Source: a virus
Virus record (IMG/VR): IMGVR_UViG_3300005530_000018
Span: 1 to 41,005 of that record
Direction: 5' to 3' (one strand)
DNA length: 41,005 nucleotides
Below are positions 8,422-16,909 of this stretch, one piece after another. Within the stretch, counting starts at the first letter, position 1, and every line of letters starts with the position of its first letter. Position numbers and translations under genes: made by a program. The notes beneath the pieces were generated by a model. The model did not search any database. It was not told where the DNA came from and worked only from the letters and a program-made list of their open reading frames with translations.

Positions 8422-9492
8422 GTGAGCGTCCTCTCCTGGCCGAACACGGCAGCCACGAAGATCAACATGACGGTGGCCACGATCGGGGCCATCGGGTCAG
8501 GCGCGTACACCATCGTGGCCCTGACCAAGCCGGTCGGCAACCACGGCATCTTCGGCGCACAGGTCACCTCGTCCTACGACCGCGAGCTCATCGTGGACGC
8601 GGCCAAGTGGTACGGGGCCGGGGACTTCTCCGGGTTCGGCACCGCGTCCACCACACAGTGGCAGATCATCGGCCAGAGCAAAGCCGCCGGCTCGAACACC
8701 TACCGGTGGCACTACTGGAACTACGACGCGGGCGGGGCCAAGACGCATACGGCGGGGACGGGCGCGCACGGCGATCCGGGCGCGATCACCGTTGCCCACC
8801 TCGGCCAGGGAGACAACCGGGGCAACGGCCTCATTGCGTGGGTCGGTATCTGGAAACGCGTCCTGTCCGATGCGGAGTTCGACGGAGCGTGCACCGCCGC
8901 TCTCCAGGACTGGTACAACCTGACCCCGGACGCGCTCTGGCCGTGCAACGTGGCCGCCGCGTCCGTGGTGGACGTGACCGGACACGGTAACAACGCGTCC
9001 TCCGTGGACGGCACCATCTCCCTGTCCGGCACCGACCCCACCGGGTACAGCTTCAATATCTCGTCCGGGCTGACGCAAGCGCTGCCCGTGGCCAGCTACA
9101 CCGAGGCCGGCCAGGGGTTCGGGCGGACCAAGCGCCGAACCCTGACGGCCGCGGCCACCACAGACACCGCGGTGACCCTCGGCCGGACCAAGCGCCGGAC
9201 CCTGGTGGTCGCGTCCACCGCGGACGTGGCCGCGACGCTCGGCCGCCTGAAGTCCCGGGCGCTCACGCCGGCCACGAGCGCGGACACCGCCGTGGCTGTG
9301 GGCAAGCGCAAGCGGCTGGACCTGGCCGTGGCTGTCGAGACGGACACGGCCGTGGCGCTCGGCGGTGCCGTGGTGCTGGAGCCCGCCGGCGTGGGCCCGC
9401 GGCGGGTCACGTCCAGCGCCCGCGGCCGGGCCGTTACCGGTGCGTCCGCGGGCCGTCACGTCCAGAGCAGCGCGAGGGGGCGGACATCATGA
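8422..9492 (+). CDS. LamG/concanavalin-like virion protein with C-terminal repeats
   Basis: A 356-aa protein. Residues about 20-190 resemble a LamG/ConA-like jelly roll: FGAQVTSSYDRELIVD, then WQIIGQSKAAGSNTYRWHYW and GLIAWVGIWKRVLSDAEFDG, a typical end of such domains. Residues about 230-315 are four tandem repeats of the type LGRTKRRTLTAAATTDTAVT. The tail end is Arg/Ser/Gly-rich. GTG 8422 starts 1 nt after the preceding stop. It probably binds glycans on the virion surface. The position before the connector gene is unusual for a tail fibre. Confidence 0.65.
   Translation: MSVLSWPNTAATKINMTVATIGAIGSGAYTIVALTKPVGNHGIFGAQVTSSYDRELIVDAAKWYGAGDFSGFGTASTTQWQIIGQSKAAGSNTYRWHYWNYDAGGAKTHTAGTGAHGDPGAITVAHLGQGDNRGNGLIAWVGIWKRVLSDAEFDGACTAALQDWYNLTPDALWPCNVAAASVVDVTGHGNNASSVDGTISLSGTDPTGYSFNISSGLTQALPVASYTEAGQGFGRTKRRTLTAAATTDTAVTLGRTKRRTLVVASTADVAATLGRLKSRALTPATSADTAVAVGKRKRLDLAVAVETDTAVALGGAVVLEPAGVGPRRVTSSARGRAVTGASAGRHVQSSARGRTS
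9118..9363 (+). repeat. Tandem coding repeats in the lectin-like gene
   Basis: Four imperfect in-frame copies of roughly 60 bp encode an LGRxKxRxLxxAxxxDTAVx pattern. The first two copies are the most alike (CGGACCAAGCGCCG is shared), the last two have diverged. They were probably made by unequal recombination and may act as a spacer or as repeated binding units. Confidence 0.8.
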
Positions 9493-10340
9493 CCGACGTT
9501 CGGGACGTGGGAGACGGCTACCCCATCCGGTACGAGGCGCGGGACCCGGACACGAGCGCACTCACGGACGCCACCGTGGCGCTCACCATCACGGACCCGT
9601 CCGGGGTCACGACCACGCCGGCCGTGACGCACACCGGAACGGGTCTCTACGACTACACGATCCCGCTGACCGCGGCCGGGACGTGGTTCTGGCGATGGGA
9701 CGCGTCCGGGACGATCGCGGACCGGGCGTACGGGTCCGTCCTCGCGTCCGTCCCCGCCCCGCAGACGTACGCGTCCCTCCAGGACGTCAAGGATTTCCTC
9801 AAGATCACCGATACTCGAGATGACGCCGAGCTGATGCGGCGGCTCGTGGCCGGCACCCGGCGCATTGAGCTGGACACCGGCCGGCGCTTCTGGACGTACC
9901 CCGAGGTAACCACGCGCACCTACCGGGCCACGCACCCGACCTTGCTCATGGTGGACGACTTCACGGTGACCGATGACCTCGTCATCGAGATCGGCCGGGG
10001 CACCACCTGGACCACCCTGGCCACGGTGTCCCTGGATGACGTGGACCTCCTACCGCTCAACGCCGAGCAGGACAACCGCGCGGTGGAGTGCATTGAGCGG
10101 ACCACCGGTGTGTGGCCGGTCTACGGGCCCAACCGGGTGCGGATCACGGCCCGGCCGGGCTGGCCGGCCATCCCCGAGGACATCAACACCGCCTGTTGCA
10201 TCCAGGTGGCGCGCCTGTTCAGCCGCAAGGACAGCGTGACCGGAATCGTGGGCAACTCCGAGTACGGCCCGGTGCGGGTCACTCGCTACGACGCGGACTA
10301 TGACAACCTCATCCACCCGTACGTGAAGGTGCGCCCATGA
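9489..10340 (+). CDS. Head-tail connector protein with extra N-terminal beta domain
   Basis: A 283-aa protein with two parts. Residues 1-90 look like an Ig/BppU-type beta domain (DATVALTITDPSGVTTTP, then GTGLYDYTIPLTAAGTWFWRW). Residues about 95-283 look like an HK97 gp6-type adaptor: YASLQDVKDFLKITDTRDD, MRRLVAGTRRIELDTGRRFW, and near the end EDINTACCIQVARLFSRKDS. The usual adaptor is around 100-200 aa, so the N-terminal domain is an addition. ATG overlaps the previous stop. Confidence 0.7.
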   Translation: MTDVRDVGDGYPIRYEARDPDTSALTDATVALTITDPSGVTTTPAVTHTGTGLYDYTIPLTAAGTWFWRWDASGTIADRAYGSVLASVPAPQTYASLQDVKDFLKITDTRDDAELMRRLVAGTRRIELDTGRRFWTYPEVTTRTYRATHPTLLMVDDFTVTDDLVIEIGRGTTWTTLATVSLDDVDLLPLNAEQDNRAVECIERTTGVWPVYGPNRVRITARPGWPAIPEDINTACCIQVARLFSRKDSVTGIVGNSEYGPVRVTRYDADYDNLIHPYVKVRP

Positions 10341-10756
10341 ACATCGAGGCCGTCATGGACGAGATCGCGGACAGGCTCCGGACTATCCCGAGCCTGGCTG
10401 GCCGGACGTACGAGTGGCCGCCGGGCTCGCTCACGCCGCCGGCCGCGTTCGTGGCCTACCCGGGGCCGGGGACGTATGACCTGACGTACCAGCGGGGCCA
10501 CGACCGTACCGAGGGCAGTTGCCTCGTGCTGCTCGGCCGGCCGTCCGAGCGGGCCACGCGCAGCCTGTACGCCGCCTACGTCTCCGGCTCGGGCACCGAG
10601 AGCGTGAAGGCGGCCGTGGACGGAGACGAGGGCGACTACACCTCGTGCGAGTCGGTGACCGTGACCGGGTGGGACGTGGACGTGGTCGCCATCGGCGGCA
10701 CGGACTACCTTGCGGCCGTGTTCACCCTGGACATCATCGGCCCCGGAACCGAGTAG
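10337..10756 (+). CDS. Tail terminator/neck-like protein
   Basis: A 139-aa protein beginning MNIEAVMDEIADRLRTIPSL and containing GRTYEWPPGSLTPPAAFVAY, the layout of phage tail-terminator or neck proteins that act between connector and tail tube. It overlaps the connector by ATGA and ends 11 nt before the tail tube gene. Assignment rests on size, N-terminal pattern and position. Confidence 0.6.
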   Translation: MNIEAVMDEIADRLRTIPSLAGRTYEWPPGSLTPPAAFVAYPGPGTYDLTYQRGHDRTEGSCLVLLGRPSERATRSLYAAYVSGSGTESVKAAVDGDEGDYTSCESVTVTGWDVDVVAIGGTDYLAAVFTLDIIGPGTE

Positions 10757-10767
10757 GAAGGAAGGCC

Positions 10768-11163
10768 ATGGCCAAGAGTAAGAACCTCGTGGTCCTCATC
10801 GCGGGCACGGACATCAGCCAGTTCTGTGACTCGAACGAGCACCACGTGAAACCGGACATCGTGGACAAGACCACGTACGGCAAGAACGCGCACGTCAAGG
10901 AGGGGACGCTCCTGGACGGTAACGGCTCGCTCGGTGGTATCTACGACTCGTCCACGAGCGTCGGTCCGCGGGCCGTCCTCCAGCCGCTCGTGGGCACCAC
11001 GGTGACGTACATCCGCCGGCCGGAGGGTACCGGGACGGGTAAGCCCCAGGACACGGTCAACGTGGTCGTGGGGGAGTACGTCGAGACCGCACCGGTGGCG
11101 GACATCATCCGCTGGACGTGCGCCCTGGAGTACTCGGACGACGTCGTCAGTACGTACCAGTAG
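10768..11163 (+). CDS. Probable major tail tube protein
   Basis: A 131-aa beta-rich protein (LVVLIAGTDISQFCDS, then YGKNAHVKEGTLLDGNGSLG and IIRWTCALEYSDDVVSTYQ) preceded by a strong GGAAGGAAGG Shine-Dalgarno, as expected for a highly expressed virion protein. It stands directly before the tail-chaperone pair, the standard place for the tail tube gene. It is short for the family but within range for small siphoviruses. Confidence 0.65.
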   Translation: MAKSKNLVVLIAGTDISQFCDSNEHHVKPDIVDKTTYGKNAHVKEGTLLDGNGSLGGIYDSSTSVGPRAVLQPLVGTTVTYIRRPEGTGTGKPQDTVNVVVGEYVETAPVADIIRWTCALEYSDDVVSTYQ

Positions 11164-11176
11164 GGAAGGAAAGATC

Positions 11177-11515
11177 ATGGGCGCATTGAGCCTCACCACG
11201 CCAGCCCGCGGCGGCACGGTCATTGCCGGTGCGAGCGTGTCCACCTCGGACACACTCAGCCGTGCCGTCCTCGGCAACCGCGGTGTCAACCTGGAGATCA
11301 TCAACGGGAACGCGGCCACGAACACCGTGACCATCTCGGACGACTCGACCACGACCGAGGGCGCGCCCGCGGCCACCATCACGGCTACGATCGCGCCGAG
11401 CACGAGTCAGGTGTTCAAGGTGCTGCCGCAACAGGTGAACGGCACCACGGGCAACGTCACCGTCACCAACTCCGTGACCACCTCGGTCACGGCCAAGGTG
11501 ACCCCACGCGGGTAA
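11177..11515 (+). CDS. Small beta-rich tail protein
   Basis: A 112-aa Thr/Val/Ser-rich protein (GALSLTTPARGGTVIAGASV, then NTVTISDDSTTTEG). It looks like a single beta-sandwich, for example an Ig-like ornament of the tail tube. It has its own AGGGAAGGAAAG ribosome site 14 nt after the tail tube stop. It may be a second tail tube subunit; no specific family is recognised. Confidence 0.6.
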   Translation: MGALSLTTPARGGTVIAGASVSTSDTLSRAVLGNRGVNLEIINGNAATNTVTISDDSTTTEGAPAATITATIAPSTSQVFKVLPQQVNGTTGNVTVTNSVTTSVTAKVTPRG

Positions 11516-11533
11516 CGAAAGGCAACGGACAGC

Positions 11534-11890
11534 ATGGACAGCATGGACGAAGAGGCGCCGCGCCGGTATGCCAGCGCAGACGAGTTCTTCTCGGCCGAGC
11601 TCCCCGAGGAGGACGTGGAGATCCGGCCCGGGAAGTGGGTGCGGGTCCGCGCCCTCACCCGGGCCGAGATGATCCGGGCCCAGAAGATGGAGGACCGCCG
11701 GCTGGACCAGGAGCGGTACCTGGTCTCGCTGGCGCTCGTCCAGCCGCGGATGACCGAGGACGAGGTGGGCCGGTGGCAGCGCTCCAGCGCCTTCATGGAA
11801 CTGGAGCGCATCGGGCGCGTGATCAACCGGCTCGGCGGCATCGGCCGGGATGCCGCCAAAAGTGATCTACATGCAGATGGAGACGACTGA
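11534..11890 (+). CDS. Tail assembly chaperone, upstream frame (gpG-like)
   Basis: A 118-aa acidic protein (EEAPRRYASADEFFSAELPE, then GKWVRVRALTRAEMIRAQKM) of the actinophage tail-chaperone type, which coats the tape measure before tail tube polymerisation. Its 3' end overlaps a second frame by 41 nt, the usual arrangement for a programmed frameshift. A second ATG at 11543 is a possible alternative start. Confidence 0.75.
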   Translation: MDSMDEEAPRRYASADEFFSAELPEEDVEIRPGKWVRVRALTRAEMIRAQKMEDRRLDQERYLVSLALVQPRMTEDEVGRWQRSSAFMELERIGRVINRLGGIGRDAAKSDLHADGDD

Positions 11891-12041
11891 CCTGGAGTTC
11901 GAGTTCTACCTGGCCACCAAACTCGGGAAGACGGTGGCCGAGGTCCGGCAGATGAGCCAGGCCGAGTACATCGGCTGGACCGTCTACTACGGACGCAAAG
12001 CACAGCGCCTGGAGCTGGAGCGGGCTAAGAGCGGGAGGTGA
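11850..12041 (+). CDS. Tail assembly chaperone, downstream frame (gpT-like), probably made by frameshift
   Basis: The frame encodes LEFEFYLATKLGKTVAEVRQ and IGWTVYYGRKAQRLELE, typical of the distal part of tail chaperone fusions. It is offset +1 (equivalently -2) from the upstream frame. An A-run, AAAA at 11858-11861 within GCCGCCAAAAGTG, is the only slippery-looking sequence in the overlap. ATG 11850 could give independent initiation, but it lacks a convincing ribosome site. A fusion would run 11534 to 12041. Confidence 0.65.
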   Translation: MPPKVIYMQMETTDLEFEFYLATKLGKTVAEVRQMSQAEYIGWTVYYGRKAQRLELERAKSGR

Positions 12042-12044
12042 GCG

Positions 12045-12458
12045 GTGGCGAAAACCGTGCTGGCGGTGGCCGGCCTCAACGACATGCGCAAGGGCCTGAA
12101 GGGCATCGACAAGGACCTACCCAAGGGCGTCCGGATCATGCTCAACTCGGTGGCTCAGATCGTGGTGGACGAGGCCAAGCCGCACATCCCGTCCAAGAGC
12201 GGGAAGGCTCGCGGGTCGCTCAAGGCCGCGTCCAGCCAGGGCACGGCCCGTATCTCGGCCGGCGGCCGGGCCGCGCCGTACTACCCCTGGCTGGACTTCG
12301 GTGGCTCGGTCGGCAAGAACAAGTCGATCAAGCGTGACTTCTACAAGAGCGGGCGCTATATCTACCCTGCCGTGGCGCGGCGCCAGGACGATATCCAGGA
12401 TGCGCTCCTGAAGGGCGTCACGGATCTGGCCAGGGCGAACGGGGTCGATGTCTCGTGA
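12045..12458 (+). CDS. HK97 gp10-like head/tail protein
   Basis: A 137-aa protein with the pattern of HK97 gp10/minor neck proteins: GLNDMRKGLKGIDKDLPKG, VDEAKPHIPSKSGKARGSLK, and YYPWLDFGGSVGKNK. These normally lie before the tail tube gene; here it lies between tail chaperones and tape measure. GTG 12045 is 3 nt after the previous stop with GGGAGGTGAGCGG upstream; it overlaps the tape measure start by 4 nt. Confidence 0.65.
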   Translation: MAKTVLAVAGLNDMRKGLKGIDKDLPKGVRIMLNSVAQIVVDEAKPHIPSKSGKARGSLKAASSQGTARISAGGRAAPYYPWLDFGGSVGKNKSIKRDFYKSGRYIYPAVARRQDDIQDALLKGVTDLARANGVDVS

Positions 12459-13900
12459 GTAACCAGATCAAGCTCACCTTTCTCGGTGACGCGGACTCCC
12501 TGAGCAAGGCCACCAAGAAAGGCGATGACGCGCTCGGCAAGCTGAACAAGACCGCGGACGCGTCCGGCAAAGCGCTGGCCAACGAATCCAAGGCCAGTGC
12601 GGACCTCGGTGGCAAGCTCGGCCACCTCGGCTCGGCGTTCACCGGTGTCAACGACGCGGTGGGCGCGGTCACCGATGGGATGCAGGCGCTCATCGATTAC
12701 CAGCGCGCGGGAGCGGAGCGCGCGTCCCGCCTGGCCCACGCCGAGAACGACGTGGAGCAGGCCATGATGGACAGCGAGCAGGCCGCCGCGGACCTCCGTC
12801 AGGCTCAGCTTGACCTGAACCAGTCTCGCCTCGATGGGCGCCAGGCTGCGCTGGATCTCGCGCAGTCTGAGATCGACCAGCAGCAAGCACAGCTCGACGC
12901 GGCCACCGCGCAGAAGGACTACAACGAGGCCGTCAAGGAGCACGGGAAGAACAGCATCGAGGCGCGGCAGGCTGCGATCGACCTGAAGCAGGCCCAGCAG
13001 GATCTCAACCAGGCGCTGCTGGACGGCTCACAGGCTGCGCAGGACGCGGCCCAGTATCAGGAGGACGGTAACCAGGCGCTGCTGGACGGGAAGCAGGCCG
13101 CCATCGATGCCAAGGGCGCGCAGCTCGATCTCATCGACGCGCTTCGCGAGGCCAAGCCGACCGACGCTGAGAAGCTCGGCGAGAACCTCCAGACGTACAG
13201 CTCAGTGATCTCGGCCATTATCGGCATCCTGTCCTTGGCCACGGCTGCGCAGTGGCTTTTCAACGCGGCACTGTGGGCCAGCCCCATTACCTGGATCGTG
13301 CTGGCCATCGCCGCGTTCATCGCCATTATGGTGTACCTGGCCGTGAAAACGACCGTGTTCCAGGACACCTGGAAGGCTGTCTGGGGCTTCCTCAAGGACG
13401 TTGGCGCATGGTTTGCCGGTCCGTTCGCGGACTTCTTTGTCCGCGGGTGGAAGCTCGTATCGAACCTGTTCGACATGTGGTGGGAATCGATCAAGAAGAT
13501 TCCCGGCCAGTTGAAGAACGTGTTCTCGTCCATTACGGACTTCATCGTGGCGCCGTTCCGAGCCGGCTTCAACATGGTCGTGGCCGCCTGGAACGCCACC
13601 ATCGGCCGGCTGTCCTGGACCGTGCCGAACTGGATTCCGGGCATCGGCGGAAACAGCATCAGCGCGCCCAAGCTCTCCAAGTACCACCAGGGCGGCATCG
13701 TGCCCGGTGGTCTCGGTGCGGAGACCTTGGCCGTACTCCAGGCCGGTGAGCGAGTCACGCCCGCGGGTGGCGGTGGAGACGAGGTGGTCACGCTGGAGGC
13801 CGGCAGCGAGTTTGACGCCATGGTGCTGGACAGTGTCCGGCGCTCGGTCGGCATCCGCGGCGGGGACCCGGTCCGAGTCCTGCGAGCCACGCGTGGCTGA
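12455..13900 (+). CDS. Tape measure protein (short)
   Basis: A 481-aa protein that should set tail length. It has a long Gln/Asp/Ala-rich coiled-coil region, residues about 85-230, with repeats of the DLxQAQLDLNQ kind, then hydrophobic segments (about 250-300, SVISAIIGILSLATAAQWLF and ITWIVLAIAAFIAIMVYLAV), then WKAVWGFLKDVGAWF and a Gly-rich end YHQGGIVPGGLGAETLAVLQ that is typical of actinophage tape measures. At about 0.15 nm per residue the tail would be near 70 nm, short for a siphovirus. Confidence 0.85.
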   Translation: MSNQIKLTFLGDADSLSKATKKGDDALGKLNKTADASGKALANESKASADLGGKLGHLGSAFTGVNDAVGAVTDGMQALIDYQRAGAERASRLAHAENDVEQAMMDSEQAAADLRQAQLDLNQSRLDGRQAALDLAQSEIDQQQAQLDAATAQKDYNEAVKEHGKNSIEARQAAIDLKQAQQDLNQALLDGSQAAQDAAQYQEDGNQALLDGKQAAIDAKGAQLDLIDALREAKPTDAEKLGENLQTYSSVISAIIGILSLATAAQWLFNAALWASPITWIVLAIAAFIAIMVYLAVKTTVFQDTWKAVWGFLKDVGAWFAGPFADFFVRGWKLVSNLFDMWWESIKKIPGQLKNVFSSITDFIVAPFRAGFNMVVAAWNATIGRLSWTVPNWIPGIGGNSISAPKLSKYHQGGIVPGGLGAETLAVLQAGERVTPAGGGGDEVVTLEAGSEFDAMVLDSVRRSVGIRGGDPVRVLRATRG

Positions 13901-16067
13901 GCACAACGTCGGGGTGGAGCTGTACTACAGCGGGGCCTGGCAACGCGCGCCCATCCTGACCCGCAACCGCATCCGGTACATGCGCGGATCCAAAACGCCC
14001 GGGAACGACACCGAGCCGGCCAGCGCCTCGGCCACCATCGACAACACCACCGGGAACTACGCACCCAAGAGCGCCACCTCGGCGTTGCGCGGTCTCATCG
14101 GGCAGAACACGCCGGCCCGCGTGGTGCTCGGGTCCTCGCCGCGGATGACGGGCGAGGCCGCTTCATGGAAGCCACAGCGCCCGGTCAAGGGCAGCGGTTG
14201 GACCGACCTGGAGATTGCCGGGGTCCTCCAGCGGATCGGCCGCGGGACGGACCCCGTGCGTTCCGCGCTCTACCGCGCGAATGTCGGGCTCGGCCCTGAC
14301 CTGTACTGGCCGATGGAGGACGGGACCACCGCGGGCACTGATGGGGCCGGCTCCGGCCTCCAGGGCGGCACGCCCCTTGCGCAGGCCACCTCGCTGGCCC
14401 CGACATGGGCAGACGCGGATGACCTCCCGGGCAGCGCACCGCTGCCCAAGCTCCTGGACGCGCTCACGGACTGGGAGGACGGCCTGTTCGTCAACCCCGG
14501 CCCCGGCTCGTCCACAAGCGCCTGGACCGTGTCCATCTGGTTCAAAGGCACGATCGTGGACAACACGATCACCATCCCTATCGAGCTGATCACGTGGGGC
14601 GGGAAGCCTGACACCGCGCGGTTCCCGTTCGAGTTCGACATCTACAAGGACTCCAGCCTGAACACCGGCTACGTGTTCGGCCTGGACTTCTCGGCGTACT
14701 GCACCATCACCAAGGACATCAGCGGGGACCCGTTCGATGGGGGCTGGCACCACATCGTGGGGACGTGCACCCAGAACGGGGCCAACCTGGACATGGCCCT
14801 GTACGTGGATGGCGTGCTCATGGACGCCAGCACCACGTCCAGCCCGGCCTACACCCAGCGCGCGGTCCAGGACATCACGCTGGTCCGCAACCTCCCCGAG
14901 TCGGACCCGTCCCTGGTGACCTTGCACGTGGGCCACCTCGCAGTATTCCCGCGGGTGCTCACCGACGATGAGATCTATGACCTGCACTGGGCCGGCCGCG
15001 GCTGGGTGGGCGAGACGGCCGCCGCGCGGTTCGTGCGCCTGTGCGCCGAGGAAGGTCTGGACTCCACGCTGCGCTACAACACCGCCGGCTCAATGGCGAT
15101 GGGGCCACAGCGTACCGTGACGCTGCTGGAGTTGTTCGACGAGATCGCCCGGACGGACAACGGCTGGATCTTCGAGACTCGGGCCGGTGCGTTCGACAGC
15201 CCCACCCAGAGCCTGACCATGGCCACCGGCGTGGGCCTGCTCAACCAGGCGCCCGCGATGACGATCAACTACTACGGGCACGTGGCGCCACCGCTCGTCC
15301 CGGTGTACGGGGACGTGGGCATCCGTAACGACGTGACGGCCCGGAACCCGGGTGGTAGCACGCGCCAGGTGGTCCAGGAGACCGGCCCGCACAACGTCCA
15401 GCTTCCACAGGACGATCCACAGGGCGTTGGCCGCTACCGGACGTCCATCGACGTGAACACCGAGCTGGACGAGAGCCTGTCCGACCAGGCCGGCTGGCGG
15501 GTCAACGTCGGAACGTTCGATGGGACGTGGTACGCCGAGGTGACCCTGGACGTGGACGCGGCCACCACGGCCGCGTTGCCGGGGCTGTCCACGCTGGACA
15601 TCGGGGACGTGGTGGCGCTGGTCAACCTCCCCGCGGACGAGGCCGTGGACGCGTTCGAGGGGATCGTCATTGGCATGGCCGAGGATCTCCCGGCCAAGCG
15701 CCGGCTGGTCACGCTCTACCTCGTGCCGAACGAGCCGTACCGGGTGGGGTTGTTGGCCCAGACCTCGGGGGACACCGACCCGTTCTCGGCGCACCTGGAC
15801 CCGGACGGCTCGACGACCGCGGCGGCCATCGCGGTGGGCGCGGCCAGCTTCACCGTGGCCACGCCATCCGGCCCGCTCTGGTCCACGGTGGCCGATGACT
15901 ACCCGATGGACCTGTACGTGGGCGGCCAGCGGGTCAGCGTGTCCGCGGTGTCGGGCGGCACCTCGCCGCAGACGTTCACGGTTCAGTCGGGTGGCTATCA
16001 GGTCCGCTACGCGGTGGCCGCCGGTGAGATCGTGGAGCCGTACCAGCCTCTGATCCTGGCCCTGTAG
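13893..16067 (+). CDS. Distal/minor tail protein with inserted LamG lectin domain
   Basis: A 724-aa tail-tip protein. The N-terminal 110 residues (VELYYSGAWQRAPILTRNRI, then GSKTPGNDTEPASASATIDN) are of the minor tail type. Residues about 130-375 are an inserted LamG-like domain (GPDLYWPMEDGTTAG, STSAWTVSIWFKG, DPFDGGWHHIVGTC, YVDGVLMDAS). The rest returns to the tail fold (LDIGDVVALVNLPADEAVDA). GTG 13893 overlaps the tape measure by 8 nt. It probably forms the tail tip and contacts cell-surface glycan. Confidence 0.75.
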   Translation: MAEHNVGVELYYSGAWQRAPILTRNRIRYMRGSKTPGNDTEPASASATIDNTTGNYAPKSATSALRGLIGQNTPARVVLGSSPRMTGEAASWKPQRPVKGSGWTDLEIAGVLQRIGRGTDPVRSALYRANVGLGPDLYWPMEDGTTAGTDGAGSGLQGGTPLAQATSLAPTWADADDLPGSAPLPKLLDALTDWEDGLFVNPGPGSSTSAWTVSIWFKGTIVDNTITIPIELITWGGKPDTARFPFEFDIYKDSSLNTGYVFGLDFSAYCTITKDISGDPFDGGWHHIVGTCTQNGANLDMALYVDGVLMDASTTSSPAYTQRAVQDITLVRNLPESDPSLVTLHVGHLAVFPRVLTDDEIYDLHWAGRGWVGETAAARFVRLCAEEGLDSTLRYNTAGSMAMGPQRTVTLLELFDEIARTDNGWIFETRAGAFDSPTQSLTMATGVGLLNQAPAMTINYYGHVAPPLVPVYGDVGIRNDVTARNPGGSTRQVVQETGPHNVQLPQDDPQGVGRYRTSIDVNTELDESLSDQAGWRVNVGTFDGTWYAEVTLDVDAATTAALPGLSTLDIGDVVALVNLPADEAVDAFEGIVIGMAEDLPAKRRLVTLYLVPNEPYRVGLLAQTSGDTDPFSAHLDPDGSTTAAAIAVGAASFTVATPSGPLWSTVADDYPMDLYVGGQRVSVSAVSGGTSPQTFTVQSGGYQVRYAVAAGEIVEPYQPLILAL

Positions 16068-16079
16068 GGAGCGCGCATC

Positions 16080-16649
16080 GTGACTCTGACTCTGCCCACG
16101 CCCCTGGCCGGTGGCCGTCTCCGCGCGTCCTCGGTTCAGCAGCTCGTCACCGCGATCCAGGCTCTGACCCCGGTCTACGCGGTCAAGGGCTCGGACGAGT
16201 CGGTGAACAACTCGGGCACCGGTACCACGCTGCACAATGACACGGCCCTGTTCGTCTCGCTGGCCGCGAATACCACGTACTGGCTGGACCTGTCCCTGAT
16301 CTTCACCGAGGCCGCGGGCACCGGTATCGACCTGAAGACAGCCTGGACGCTCCCGGCCTCGTGCCGCCTGGACCTCTCGGTGACCGCACCGCACAGCGCA
16401 TGGGTGGCCACGGCCGGCTCGGCGCTGGAGGTGGAGTGGGCGGCCTGGACCGCGGTAACGTCCAGCCCCTCGGGAACGCTGACGTTCGGCACGACCAACG
16501 CTGCCACATTCGGGGCGCACGTCCGCGGCGTCGTGACCAACGGGGCGAACGCGGGTACCCTCCAGTTCCAGTGGGCCCAGAACGCCTCATCCGCGAGCAA
16601 CGTGACAGTCAAACGAGGGTCGGCGCTCAAGCTCCAGCAACTGCCCTAG
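16080..16649 (+). CDS. Tail fibre/tip-like protein
   Basis: A 189-aa beta-rich protein. The N-terminus LTLPTPLAGGRLRASSVQQL followed by TAIQALTPVYAVKGSDESV is a common start in actinophage fibre-like proteins; the rest (NTTYWLDLSLIFTEAAGTGI, FQWAQNASSASNVTVKRGS) resembles a C1q/TNF-like jelly-roll head. It follows the tail tip gene and precedes the lysis genes, so a receptor-binding role is likely but not proven. Confidence 0.6.
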   Translation: MTLTLPTPLAGGRLRASSVQQLVTAIQALTPVYAVKGSDESVNNSGTGTTLHNDTALFVSLAANTTYWLDLSLIFTEAAGTGIDLKTAWTLPASCRLDLSVTAPHSAWVATAGSALEVEWAAWTAVTSSPSGTLTFGTTNAATFGAHVRGVVTNGANAGTLQFQWAQNASSASNVTVKRGSALKLQQLP

Positions 16650-16660
16650 GAGGACAGCCG

Positions 16661-16909
16661 GTGGCAGCACGAAAGAACTTGATCATGTATGGCCAGGTGG
16701 CGAACCGAGTCGCGTCCCCTGAGGGTGACGTCCTGGTCACGGTGACCGCCAACCCCGACGACTCGCGCAACGCGTTCTGGGGCGTCCCCGAGCGCAACGG
16801 CGAGGGGCCGCGGATCTGGCTCACGGTCTCGGCGGACGCGGCCGAGCTGGAGGCGCTCCAGGTCGACACGCCGGTGACGATCACGGTTGCCGGGCTGGAC
16901 GCGTCATGA
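16661..16909 (+). CDS. Small protein between fibre and endolysin
   Basis: An 82-aa protein (MYGQVANRVASPEGDVLVTV, then WLTVSADAAELEALQVDTPV) that looks like one small beta-barrel. GTG 16661 is chosen because AGGAGGA lies 7 nt upstream. It ends in the ATGA overlap with the amidase. Function is unknown; it may be a tail accessory. Confidence 0.65.
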   Translation: MAARKNLIMYGQVANRVASPEGDVLVTVTANPDDSRNAFWGVPERNGEGPRIWLTVSADAAELEALQVDTPVTITVAGLDAS

